In this document: positions 21,035 through 32,159 of the stretch, one piece after another
Numbering within the stretch: the first letter of the stretch is position 1
Layout of the letters: each line of letters opens with the position of its first letter
From: Prorocentrum cordatum
Lineage: Eukaryota > Sar > Dinophyceae > Prorocentrales > Prorocentraceae
DNA: 64,000 nt
NCBI GenBank assembly: GCA_963575745.1
Contig: CAUYUJ010020270.1
Coordinates: 169,501-233,500, forward strand
Direction of reading: 5' to 3'
Translations under genes and position numbers: made by a program
The notes under the pieces: generated by a model
Databases searched by the model: none
Seen by the model: only the letters and a program-made list of their open reading frames with translations
What the model was told of the DNA's origin: nothing

Positions 21035-21985
21035 GAAGGAGGAGGATGATCATGAGGAAGAGGAGTAGACTGAGTAGCAGGATGAGGGAAGATAAAGGAG
21101 TAGGGAAGGGCGAGGAACGGGCGGAAAACGTGGAGAAGGAAGACGACGACGGCGAGTTGGGAAGTGGGATGGGTGGGGGAGGAGAAGGAGGAGGAGGAGG
21201 AGGAGGAGGAGGAGAGGAGGAGGAGGAGGGGAGAGGTAGTCGAAGGAGGGAGGAGGAGAGGAGGAGGAGGAGGAGGAGGAGGAGGAGGAGGAGGAGGGGG
21301 GCCACCGCCGCCCTGCTCGCGTGCCCCCGCGCGCGCCCCCGGCGGCGCCGTCGCCTCCGTCGTCGTCGTCGTCGTCGTCGGTCGTCGGTCGTCGGTCGTC
21401 GTCGTCGTCGTCGTCGTCATCGTCGTCGTCGTCGTCATCGTCGTCGTCGTCGTGTCGTCGGTCGTCGGTCGTCGGTCGGCGTCGTCGTCGTCGTCGTCGG
21501 TCGTCGGTCGTCGGTCGGCGTCGTCGTCGTCGTCATCGTCGTCATCGTCGTCGTCGTCATCGTCGTCGTCGTCATCGTCGTCGTCGCCCTCGTGTGAGGG
21601 ATTTTCAGCCAATCCTTGGGGGTCGTCGTCTCACCTGGCCGTCTCTCGTCGTGGGTGTCGCCGTCGTCGTCGCCGTCGTCAGCGCCACCGTCAGCGTCAC
21701 CGTTGCCGTCACCGTCGTAGTCGACGCCGTGGTGGTGGTCGTCGTCCATTGTCGGTCGTCCGTCGTCGGTCGTCGGCGCTGCCGCAGACCACCGCCGTCG
21801 TCGTCGGCGTCGGCGTCGGTTGTCGGTCGTGGGTCGTCGGTCGTCGGTCGTCGATCGTCGCCGTGTTCGGTCGTCGGTCGTCGGTCGTCGGTCGGCGGTC
21901 GGCGGTCGTCGGTTGTCGGTCGTCGGTCGTCGGTCGTCGGTCGTGGGTCGTGGTCGTCGCCGTCGTCGTCGTCGTCGTCCTCGTC
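21035..21985. repeat. GGA-rich then (GTC)n-rich simple-sequence block
   Basis: 21035-21300 is almost pure purine (GGA, GAGGAG). After a short GC stretch, 21355-21985 is a GTC trinucleotide array interspersed with GGTCGTCGGTCG units. All reading frames over it are repeat artefacts. Confidence 0.9.
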
Positions 21986-21987
21986 GT

Positions 21988-22008
21988 CCGAGCCCATTGT
22001 GGCTCAAG
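21988..22008 (+). other. Possible decayed spliced-leader relic
   Basis: CCGAGCCCATTGTGGCTCAA plus G matches DinoSL at 17 of 21 positions, with the CCATT-TGGCTCAAG end intact but for one base. It lies 264 bases upstream of the ATG at 22272. Moderately suggestive; chance is possible. Confidence 0.4.
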
Positions 22009-22098
22009 GCGTTTGTGGAGGCAGGTGGCCATAGGGGGCCCTCGACCCTCGACTTCGAGTCGAGTCCCGTGCGCCCACGTAAGAGGACGCCGCCTATG

Positions 22099-22231
22099 CA
22101 CCAACTCCGAGGCCTTGCCAGGCCAATCCCGACACCCAAACTCGGTGCATGCGCCCCCCGTTCTGGGCCAGCAAGGGCGCATGCACCAGTCCTGGGGTTC
22201 GGGATTGGCCTGGTCAGGCGTCGGCGTTGGT
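22099..22231. repeat. Imperfect inverted repeat upstream of the 22.3-31.1 kb gene
   Basis: CCAACTCCGAGGCCTTGCCA and the following GGCCAATCCCGA pair with TCGGGATTGGCCTGG and following bases at 22199-22231. Further pairing occurs between GGTGCATGCGCC and GGCGCATGCACC around the centre. Arms are about 60 bp. It could be a MITE-like element or an RNA hairpin just upstream of the gene. Confidence 0.7.
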
Positions 22232-22271
22232 GCAGAGCTGGCGTCCTCGGCGTCAGGCCGCGGGCCGCTGC

Positions 22272-25200
22272 ATGCTGTTGGCTGAGGTGTTCGGTGGGGT
22301 CGAGCATCTGGGGGCGCTCTCTTCCGGGGACGAGGGCGAGCCATCAGCACAGGCGGGGGAGGCTCGGCGTGGAGAAGTCATCGTGATGGGTTGTGTTGAG
22401 CAGGTTGGATCAAAACGAGTTTCTCGTGGTTTGTATGGTGGCGCTGAGTACCGCGGTGAGCGACATACGGAGTACATGCGCAAGTGCAAGGCCCATAAGG
22501 TAGATACCAGGGAGAGGCAGATAGAGAGAGCGGCTGAGACGCCGTCTAGATTGGCTTGGAACGACGAAGTGCTTCGACATGGCGACCAGATGTGCGTCGA
22601 TGCGGACCAGGCTGGCCGCGCTCATCCGAATAAGTTTACCATCCATGGTGTGCTGTCGTTAGCGTGGAAATCTGTTGGGAAAGATCTCTTGTTGAGGGAT
22701 GGTATCAGCGGGTCTCATGACAATCACTCCATGGTGTGCGCTTCGGCATCGGTGTGCCACCACGGTCAGAAGTTGTGGGCAGCGGAGAGGATGGCGGCAT
22801 TAGTGGACAGATCCTCCGTGCCATCGATCCAGATTTCGTACGATTCAACACCCATGCGTGTCCTGTTCGGCGCGCTCCAGGACCAGCTGATGCCCGTCGC
22901 GAGGTACGCCGTCCAGACAGAGGAAGGCGGGCGCTGGACAACTGTCTCCTATGACGAGTTCATCCGCAAGTACGGCGGTTCCCGCATGGTCCGCTTCGGC
23001 ATCGTCGAAGTCTTGGGCGCGAAGGCGGCGTTCACAGTCATGAGTGATGATGATGTGTTGCGGGGTTTTGACATTCTCTGCCGGCCGAGCATCTTGGCCC
23101 GCTCCAACGCGTCTTGCTTGTTCAGCGCCGTCGACAGGGCGGCCGACCCCATCAACTTGGAGGGGCTGAAGGCCACCCGGGCGCCCGATGGGGACGGGGG
23201 GGGGGGCGCAGGAGATGGGGGATATAGCGGGGGAGTGGCAGGAGGCAGGAGGAGGGTAGGAAGAGGCGGACACACCAGCAGTTGTATAACAGTGGGGGCT
23301 AGTGATGGATGAGCGGGCATGAGGGGGCGTCGTCATCAGCGTCTTTCGCGTCGTCGTCGCGGTCAGGCTCGTCGTCGCCCGTCGCCGTCGTCGTTGTCGT
23401 CGCTCGTCGGTCGCGGTCGTCGTCGGCCGTCGTCGGCGCAGGCGATGTGCGAGACTGTCCCGTTCGCCTTCTTGATCGAGATTGCCGATGCGGCGTCCGC
23501 GAATTTGCGGAAGCAGATGAAGACGATTGCGGAACTTCCTGCCAACTGCGGCATCATCCCCAGCAAATGTTGCTCGCACCAGGGCCACAGGATAGTGGAG
23601 CTGAAAAACAAGGCCGTCGTGGGAGACGTCTACGCCACCGCCATGCGTTGCACCCACGTGTCCAACCAGAACAGGCTCCAGGCAGCATTATGGGAGGTCC
23701 TTGCCGACTTGGATTTCCACGTCGGCGATCCGACTCCAGAGTGGAGGGAGTTGCACGCCGAGACGCTGCGGCGCACCGTCTTTCGCCAGGACTATTTCTT
23801 AGGCGGCGGCGTCTCCGAGGGAGATCAACCGTTGGATCTGGAGGAACAGTGCCCTGGCGCCTCGAAGTTTCTCAACGCATTCAATGGCGATTGGAGTTGC
23901 AGCAGAGTCCAGTTCTGGACGGCGGGGAGGAACATCGGCCGCGAGGAAGCACGGGAGCTGTTGTTTTCGGCTGCTTTGGAGTGCGACCTCCTCATGTCCA
24001 AAGAGAACACTTTGCCCTCGATCGACGACTGGTTCAGCGTGTCGTCGTATTGCGCCCGGGTCTCCCTCAGCATTCTCTGCCACGACTTACTGCACCGCGC
24101 GCTGCTTCGCGTCTTCCCCACCTGGGACGCCATGTTGCCCGCCGCTGCCGCCCAGCAGCAGGGCGGCGCGGCCCAGGTTGGCGGGGCAGCGGCGTTCAGG
24201 CTCAGGGTCCAGCGCAAGACTTGGAGAACGATGCGCTTCCTCGAGTCCTCGACCCGCCGGCTGGACTGCGCGCTGCTCACGTACGTCGGCGTCAGCGTTG
24301 AGCACCTCATGTTGAGGTTGGACAAGATAGATTCCCACCCGAAGGGGTTGTGGGACCTCCCGTTCCCCGAGTTGAACCCGTTCTTTGGTTGCAGGAAGGT
24401 GTTGACCAGCATCGTGGTGAACGGGTCGCGCCCTGGGGGGGCATTGGTATCCGCCCAGAAGCTCTGGTGCGCCGACGGCGACATGGAGAAAGTTCGGCGT
24501 TTCAGAAACCGAGGCTTTGCGATGGCACTGGACATGTGCGGACAGACGTGGTGGAGGTTCTTGCACATGGAGGTCCCCCCCTTCTCGACGATGCAGGCTG
24601 CCAACCCAGGGCTGCCCCAGGAGCGGCGCAGCCGCATTCTCGAGTGCACCTTCGACCTCTGCGGGTGCTGCTTGGACGCCGGGTGCACGCGCAAGTTGGT
24701 GAATGTGTTCGGGACCGCCGAGAATGCTTTCGAGTCGAAGCCGCTGATGAATGGGTTTACCAGCTTTGCCCACGTGTTCCGCTTCACGAACATGCATTCC
24801 GAGCGTCTCCTGGGTCGGGTCAGGAAGAGCGTCGGCGGCCGTTACTCGCAGTGCGAAGCCGAGGCGCTCTGTTTAGATTGTTTCGCTGCTTATCGCCACC
24901 ATCCCCCGCCCCCCGCCCCTCTCCGGGAGGGGGGCGGGGGGGGGGGGGGGGGTAGCGATAAGCGGCGATGCCCGAGTTCGCATTCCCCCATTTCGGCCCC
25001 CATCGGCCCCTCGCTTTCCCGAGGGAGGAAGCCTTCCCCTGAGGAAAGCGAGGGGCCGATGGGGGGGCGGGGTGGGCGGGTCGGCCCCCCCTCGCTCTTC
25101 GCGGCCTCAGAGCCCCAGGGCATGTGCTCGAAGGGTTTCCTCTCCCAGATCCTGGGCGCCCACAGGGCTGGCGGCGGCGACGACCCCAGGTGCAAGACGC

Positions 25201-28200
25201 GAGCTCAGCTGATAGAGGACGGAGTGCCCATCAACGCCGCCTCGAAGTCCAAGCGGGCCGCAGGAGGAATTCGCGGGCGGGGGGTCGAGGGAGGAGGGTC
25301 AGAAGCAGGATGACAGCAGCGGGAGGAGGAGAGGGAGGGCGACGGACATGATAGAGAATGGGTGGAGGAGGGGGGCGGAGGAGGAGGTTGGACGGGCGAG
25401 GAGGGGGGCGCGGGGAGTAGGAGGAGGAGGAGGGGGGGGAGGGGGAGGAGTAGGAGGAGGAGGAGGAGGAGGAGGAGGAGGAGGATCTTACTGCTCTTCG
25501 CCTCCCCCCCAGCCCTCTCCCACTCCGCCACCTCCTCCTCCCTTCTCCCAGCCGCCCCTCGCCCGACCCCACCCCCCCCTCTCCGAGCCCTCTCCGACCT
25601 CCACTCGCCCCGCCCCCCCCCCGCCCCTCGCGCCGCTTTAGCCCCCCGGCCCCCCGACGCCTCCTGGTCCTGCCCGCCCAGCCGCCCGCCCCCTTCGTTC
25701 GCCCCCGGGCGGGCGCACGCGCCCGCAGGAGTGAAGCCGGCCAGCGGGTACGTCCTCTTCCAGAGGGCCGAGAACCAGGCGAGGAAGGAGAAGGGCATCA
25801 CGCTCGACAAGGACGGGTACAGGGCGTTCTGCGAAGCGCTGGTGGCGAGATGGGCATCGATGACAGACTTCGAGAGGGAGGAGTGGCTGCAGAAGGCGCA
25901 GCGCGAGCTCGCAGACAGGAGAGTCGACGCCGAGGAAGGCGTTGGCGAGCACGGCCGTGGCGCCGCCGCCGCCGCCGCGAAGGCTGGCGCCATTCGCCAG
26001 ACGTTCGTGAATGACAAGGGCGACCAGCGGCGGCCCGTCACAGCCGCCAACTTCACGGAGTGGGCGAAGGACATGCTGCAGCTTGGCCCCCACGCAGCCT
26101 TGAAGGGGGTGCGCTCGTGGGCCCGCGTCGTCAGAGACGCGCAGATCAAGGAGTTGTTTCAGCCCGACGAAGGCGCCCTCTCTGGGGGCCGCCAACCGCC
26201 CGGGGGGAGTAGGAGGACGGGGGGGGACGAGGGAGAGGCCAGGCCAGGGGTAGGAGGACGGGGGAGGACGAGGGAGAGGCCAGAGCAGAGGTAGCAGTAG
26301 TCGCAGCAGCCTCGGCCACCCCTGACAGGCGCAATCCTGGAGGACGAGGTCTTCGAGCACGAGGTCCCGTGCTTCCAGGCCCACCCGCGCTTTTGCGCGA
26401 CGCTCGACCGCGACCTGCTGGTGAAGGCCGCTGCCGTTTCCAGGGAGTTTCGGCGCCTCGTGAAGAAGTGCGAGACTGGTTCGTTCCATTGCGTATGGCC
26501 CATCGATGCAGACGGGAATCGAGGAGAGGTCGTGCATGCTTGCTTGGCGCACTATCGCGGGTCGGGCCCATGCATATCAGTCTTGGCGCGGTGCGACATG
26601 CTGGACGGCCACACTCTGAAGGTGCGCACAGGGCAACAGTTGCAGTTTGAGGACATCGACTTTTGGATGGACATCAGCTTTTTCGCCCAACTTTTCCGTG
26701 ATTATGCTGGCACGTCTAAGGTTGCATATTGCGCTTTGGCTGTCGAGGCAAAGTACTATTGCGACTCGTGGCAGTACCACCTCCTGTCCGCGCCACACTA
26801 CAAGCAGCACGTGGAGGGCGCCGTGGACGACCCCGTTCTCATCTACCCAGTCATCCGCAGCAAGCCCAAGAAGTCCGCCATGGAAAAATTGATGATGGCC
26901 GGGGCCAAAGCCTTGGACCCTCCGAACATCTCGGTTGAGAAGGCGGCCTCGGTCAAGCTGAAGTTGCCCAAGCCGATCGTCCCGGGCCCAGCGCCTCCGC
27001 CGCCGGGCGACCCCGTGGCACCCCCGCCGCCGCTCGCCCCGCCTGGTCCGCCTGGGCCCAGGCCGCGACTTGGCGAGTCCTCCGGCAGCTCTGCGGGCAC
27101 GGGCGGCGGGGGTTCGTCGACCGATTCTTTCTCCGACCTCGGCGGGTCCAACGACAGCGACGACGACGGTTGGATGGAGGCAGTGGCTGCTCGGAAGCAG
27201 GCGAAGCCGAAGTTCGAGGCCAGGTCGGCGGCCCCCGTCTGGGAGTACGGGAACGGGCAGCTGCTGATCAACCGCAGCGGCGAGTCGATCGATGCCAAAT
27301 GTTTTCTATGCAATCAAGGTCTTCCATTGTCCTCCTCATCCTCTCGTCGCCCTCCCCCTCCTCCACCTCCTCCACCTCCTCCACCTCCTTCACCTTCTCC
27401 TCCTCCTCCTCCTCCTCCTCCTTCTCTCGATGCCAAATGTTTTCTATGCATTGTCCTCCTCATCCTCTCGTCGCCCTCCCCCTCCTCCACCTCCTCCACC
27501 TCCTCCACCTCCTCCACCTCCTTCACCTTCTCCTCCTCCTCCTCCTCCTCCTTCTCTCGATGCCAAATGTTTTCTATGCATTGTCCTCCTCATCCTCTCG
27601 TCGCCCTCCCCCTCCTCCACCTCCTCCACCTCCTTCACCTTCTCCTCCTCCTCCTCCTCCTTCCTCGATGCCAAATGTTTTCTATGCAATGTCCTCCTCA
27701 TCCTCTCGTCGCCCTCCTCCCTCCCTCCTCCACCTCCTCACCTTCTCCGCCTCCTCTCCTCCTTCTGCTTCGTGCCATGTGTTCTATGCATTGTCCTCCT
27801 CATCCTCCTTCTCCTCGCCCTCACCTCCTCCACCTCCTCCTCCTCCGCCTCCTTCACCTCTCCTCCTCTCCTCTCCTCCTTCCTCGATGCCAAATGCTTT
27901 CTATGCATTGTCCTCCTCATCCTCTCGTCGCCCTCCCCCTCCTCCCACCTCCTCCACCTCCTCACCTCCTTCACCTTCTCCTCCTCCTCCTCCTCCTTCT
28001 CTCGATGCCAAATGTTTTCTATGCATTGTCCTCCTCATCCTCTCGTCGCCCTCCCCCTCCTCCACCTCCTCCACCTCCTCCGCCACCTCCTCCTCCTCCT
28101 CCTCTTCCTCCTTCTCCCCCCTCGCCCCCCTCCGCCTGCGCCCCTCGCCTCCTCCTTCCCAAGGTGTTGACCGTACGTGGAAGGCGAGGGCCAGGGCAAA

Positions 28201-29738
28201 GCAGGAGCGCACCCTGGCGCAGGGGCGGATGATGGGCGCTCACATGACGTGGCTATCGCTCGACTGCAAGGGCAACGGCGAGTGGCACTTGGGCCAGTAC
28301 AACCCAGGTGACCTCCCCAGACGCACCCGGAAGGCGAAGCGGGCCGAGGCCGTCGCCGCTGGCGTGTACGCCGACCTCTTCGCGAGGGAGCGGGCCCCCC
28401 GGGACGACGAGTCAGGCGGTGAGCCCTTGGGCGTGCCAGTGAGCCTTCGGCGTCGGGACTGACGTCGCCACGGAGCCACGGCGGCGGCGCCTTGGAGGAG
28501 GGGTGCCGAAGGCGAAAACATCGGCGAGAGTGAAAGCGACCGCGGCCATCCGCGCCGCCCCCTGGGGGGGCAGAGGGGCGGGGAGAGCGGGGGAACTTTT
28601 GGACGCTTCGCGCATCCCCACCAGCCCATCTAGGAACGACGCCCAGGCGCGTTGAGGTGATCAGGGAAGTGCGGGAGCACAGAAGGGGGTCTCCGAATCG
28701 TGCGAAGGAGGGGGGAGGAGAAAGAGGCCGGATGGAACGATGAGGGAGCGGGGAGAAGGGTGATGCATAGGATGAGGAGGAAGAGAAGGAGGAGTAGGAG
28801 GAGAAGCATGAGGAGGAGAAGGAGGGGTTTGGGGCCCTCGGTGCCCTCCTGGATCCCGCTCGTGGCTCGCGCGGAAGATCCGATTATCAGATGCGCCGCC
28901 TTGCAAGATCTCAGCAGGTGGTCTGGAGTAAGAATGTCAAACAGACATAACCACTTGGCTCCCTGGCCTCGTCTCTCATGTCAAGGTGCCCTTCCCTCCT
29001 GACCCCTGCCCCTCACTCCACCCTCGATTCCCCCCCTTCCCCGCTCGACCTGTGCCCCCCTTGTTCCCATGTGGCCTTGGGGCCTCCCACTTTACTGACC
29101 CCGCCCCTCGGGCCCTCCCCCGCGTTGGCCCGAGGGCCACCCCCATCCATTGGTGGCGGCTGCCCCGCGGCCGTTTCAGCTCAGCACCCGCGATCAGGCG
29201 AGATTCGCGGTGCGGTTTCTCAAAGAGATTGCCCAGGCTGTCCAGGCCGCTGTCCAGTGATCGCCAGGGATGTCAGCGACCGAGGCCACTGAGGCGGCCG
29301 CTCCTCGGGCGAGACGCTCCCGGGCCCCCCGAGAGCCCCGGGGGGCCAGGAAGAAGGCCGCCGACGCCGAGGCCCTCGAGGCGGCCGATTCTCCAGAGAG
29401 GGCCGCGGCCCCCCGGCCTCGCCGGGCCGCCCGCCTCGCCGACTCCCCCCTCGCCGCGGCTTGGGCCAAGGCCGAGGCTCGCTTCGCGGCGCCCGCCGAG
29501 GGCCAGGAGTCCCAGGGGGGCCTCCCGACGGAGGGCCAGCCGTCGGCGGGCGGCGGGCTCGAGGCGGGCAGCGGCGCGGCGGGCGAGGTCGAGGCAGTCG
29601 AGGCCGAGGGCGAGGCAGCTCAGAAGAGGCAGAGGGTGGAGTCGCCGCAGAGGTCTGAGGAGCCCGGGGCCAGCATGGGGGCGCCCCCACCACCCGCCTT
29701 CGCCGGGTCCCCGAGAGAGGAGAGTGAGAGAGAGAGAG

Positions 29739-29822
<84 letters not shown>

Positions 29823-30516
29823 GAGAGCGGAGAGCGGAGAGCAGAGAGCAGAGAGCAGAAAGCAGAGAGCAGAGAGCAGAGAGCAGAGAGCAGAGAGCAG
29901 AGAGCAGAGAGCAGAGAGAGAGGGAGAGAGAGGAAGAGAGAGGAAGGAGGAAGGAGGGGAGAGAGAGGGAGAGAGAGGAGAGAGAGGGAGAGAGAGAGAG
30001 AGAGAGAGAGGGAAGGAGAGGAGAGGAGGAGGGAGAGAGAAACGAGATAGAAGAAGAGAGAGGAGAGAAAGAGAGGAGGAGGAGAGAGACAGAGTGGAAG
30101 AAAAGAAAAGAGAGAGAGAGGGGAGAGAGAGGAGAGAGAGAGAGAGAGGAGCAGAGAGGAAAATAGAGAGACCGAGAGAGAGAGAGGGAGGGAGACGAGA
30201 TGAGAGAGAGAGAGAGAGAGAGCTGATAGACAGAGAGGGAGAGAAGTAGACAAGAACAGACAGACCTACAGACAGACAGAACCGGGAAGAGTAGAGAGAG
30301 AGGAGAGAGAGAGAGGAGAAGAGTAGAGATTGAGAGGAGAGAGAAGAGAGAGAAGAGAGGAATATAGAGGAGAGAGAGAGAGAGAGAGAGGAGAAGAGAG
30401 AGAGAGAGGAAGAGAGGAGAGAGAGAGACGAACAGAACAAGACAGAACGGAAAGACAGACAGACAGACAGACAGACAGGCAGGCAGGCAGGCAGACAGAC
30501 AGACAGACAGACAGAC

Positions 30517-30586
<70 letters not shown>

Positions 30587-30689
30587 GCAGGCAGGCAGAC
30601 CGACAGACAGACAGACAGGCAGGCAGGCAGGCAGACAGACAGACAGACAGGCAGGCAGACAGAGAGACAGAGAGACAGAGAGACGGAGA

Positions 30690-30740
<51 letters not shown>

Positions 30741-31135
30741 CAAAAAAATAAAGAGGGCCACCCGCGCCCGCCCCGCAGGACGTCCAGAGCTCCCACGCCG
30801 CTGCCTTGCTGCAGGAGGACGGTTCGCAGAGGCGCACTTTCGCCGCCAGGAGCAACGGCGTGGCCGCGGATCAGGCTGCGCTCGATCATCTCGATGCCGA
30901 TCTCGGTCTCGAGCTCGAGCGCCACGCGGGGCAGCCGTTCGCGGACATGCTGGGGAGCATCTGCGCGCCCTCCAAGACCGACGGCGCAGCCTGCGACGGC
31001 GTCTTCGGGGGGATCGACGTCTTCGGTGGCGATGGCGACCTCGCTGCGTTGAGCGCCAGCGACGACGCCGACGGTGACGAGCGCCCGGGGGCGGAGGGGC
31101 CGACGATCCACGTGGGCGAAGGCGTCGGGGAATGA
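22272..31135 (+). CDS. Eight-exon gene for a 1,657-residue protein with an HMG-box-like segment
   Basis: Predicted exons: 22272-23180, 23442-24863, 25119-25263, 25729-26172, 26329-27318, 28164-28418, 29268-29719 and 30779-31135. They sum to exactly 1,658 codons and all phases agree. Donors are GC, GC, GA, GC, GT, GT and GA; all acceptors are AG. Several introns have the same 5-7 bases at both ends (GCAGGAG, AGGCGC, AAGGT). Exon 2 encodes a roughly 470-residue unfamiliar domain ending near NMHSERLLGRVRKSVGG. Exon 4 reads KPASGYVLFQRAENQARKEK followed by EREEWLQKAQ, resembling an HMG box. Exon 5 ends in a Pro-rich linker, an acidic stretch and a KCFLC pair. Exon 7 is Ala/Arg-rich with KKAADAEALEAAD and an AAQKRQR nuclear-localisation-like motif. 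The HMG-like part and basic tails suggest a nuclear DNA-binding protein; this is inference. The start ATG, the exon 2/3 junction and the final two junctions are the least certain. Confidence 0.72.
24882..25070. repeat. Two hairpins filling an intron
   Basis: The 255-bp intron 24864-25118 contains TCGCTGCTTATCGCCACC pairing with GGTAGCGATAAGCGGCGA (16 of 18) around a C-run/G-run core. It is followed by perfect 22-bp arms, CCCCATCGGCCCCTCGCTTT plus CC and its complement, around 25000-25065. Almost the whole intron can fold back on itself. Confidence 0.8.
27290..28160 (+). repeat. Tandem copies of an exon end spread through its intron
   Basis: The last coding bases of exon 5 (CGATGCCAAATGTTTTCTAT, then GCA, at 27290) are repeated inside the following intron at about 27428, 27558, 27666, 27770 (degenerate), 27885 and 28003. 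Each copy is followed by TTGTCCTCCTCATCCTCTCG and a CTCCTC tract. Spacing is 104-138 bp. Only the first copy carries the AAGGT donor context; the intron copies have lost the CAAGGT segment. The array makes up nearly all of the 845-bp intron. Confidence 0.92.
29720..30740. repeat. 1-kb GA / GACA microsatellite intron
   Basis: The intron between exons 7 and 8 of the 22.3-31.1 kb gene is nearly all simple sequence: a short (AT)n, then (GA)n, GAGAGCA units, GGA/GAGA mixtures, then (GACA)n with GGCA interruptions at 30455-30660, and (GA)n again. It yields very long spurious frames on both strands. Confidence 0.95.
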
Positions 31136-31832
31136 ACATTCCGACCATCCAGGCCTCCTCCTCCTCCTTCCTCTTCCTCATCCCCCTTCCTCCTCCTTCC
31201 TCATCCTTCTCTCCCTGGGGCTCCCTGGGCCACGTCCTCCCTCCTCCTCCTCCTCCTTCCTCGGGCCCCGTCTTCGGGCCGCGGGTTCCTGCCGCAGTGA
31301 ACGATGCCCTCGGGCCGCGTCCGCCATCCTCCTCCCCCTCCTCATTCCTTCCTCCTCCTCCTCCTCCTCTTCCATGTTCTACCCTCCTGGTCGTCGCTCT
31401 TCTTCGATCCCCCTCCCCCTTCTCTCTTCCTCATCCTCCTGCCTCCTACTCCTCTCTCATCGTCCTTCCACCACCTCCCCTCCTCCCTCGCCCCCCAACA
31501 GTTGCACGGTGCGAATGCTATTCTCCTCGAAGGCGGATCCTTTTGAAAACGAACCGCTTTCCATTCGCCTAGAGCGCGTTGGGCCTCTCGGGGTTTGGCT
31601 AAGGGGGGCGGGTGCGCTGCGTGTTCCGCCCCGCATGTCGTCGGCGCCAGGCCCCCCGAGATAGACCCTCGTGGAGACGAGGTGCCCGCGCCTTGGCCAG
31701 GGGGGCCCTGGCGCCTAAGGCGACTTGGTGCCCCCTGGATGACTGTGGGGCTCATGGCAGCTGGGGGGGACATTGGCGTCGGGGGTCTCAGGTGCCTCAT
31801 GGGATGTCAAGAGAGCCCCAGGACGGATCCAC
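31136..31832. other. Intergenic region after the 22.3-31.1 kb gene
   Basis: Pyrimidine-rich CCTCCT sequence to about 31500, then unremarkable GC-rich sequence. No gene is supported. Confidence 0.5.
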
Positions 31833-32111
31833 GAGGGCCCCAAGAGGGCCCCGACTGCCCCAGAGGCAGCCTGGAGGCCCGCCAGCCCCCACGATCACAA
31901 GACCCAAGTTTGTGATCGTGAGCCCCTGGGCCGCCCTGGAGCGTCCCCGGAGGCTCCCGGCGGCCCAGGACTGTCGAGGGCCGTGCCAGGGCCGCCGGGG
32001 GCCGCGCCGGGGGCACAGGGGCTCACGATCACAAACTTGGGTGTTGTGATCGTGGGGGCTGGCGGGCCTCCAGGCTGCCTCTGGGGCAGTCGGGGCCCTC
32101 TTGGGGCCCTC
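31833..32111. repeat. Foldback with 94-bp arms
   Basis: 31833-31926 and 32018-32111 are inverted copies of each other over 94 bp with a single mismatch (AAGACCC against AACACCC). A 91-bp spacer itself contains CTGGGCCGCC/GGCGGCCCAG arms. Such near-perfect arms indicate a recent or maintained element, or a stable RNA/DNA hairpin. No transposase lies inside. Confidence 0.93.
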
Positions 32112-32159
32112 TTGGAGCGCTCTCGGGGCCCTTTTCGACCCGCGCCAGAGACTTCGGAA

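Noticed and set aside
21046-22034. Ser/Val/Arg-rich frames over the GTC array
   Set aside because: Every frame of a (GTC)n array is open; no unique sequence supports coding.
29620-31181. Very long Ser/Leu frames on the minus strand
   Set aside because: They are translations of (CT)n and (TGTC)n microsatellite and continue antisense through a supported exon.
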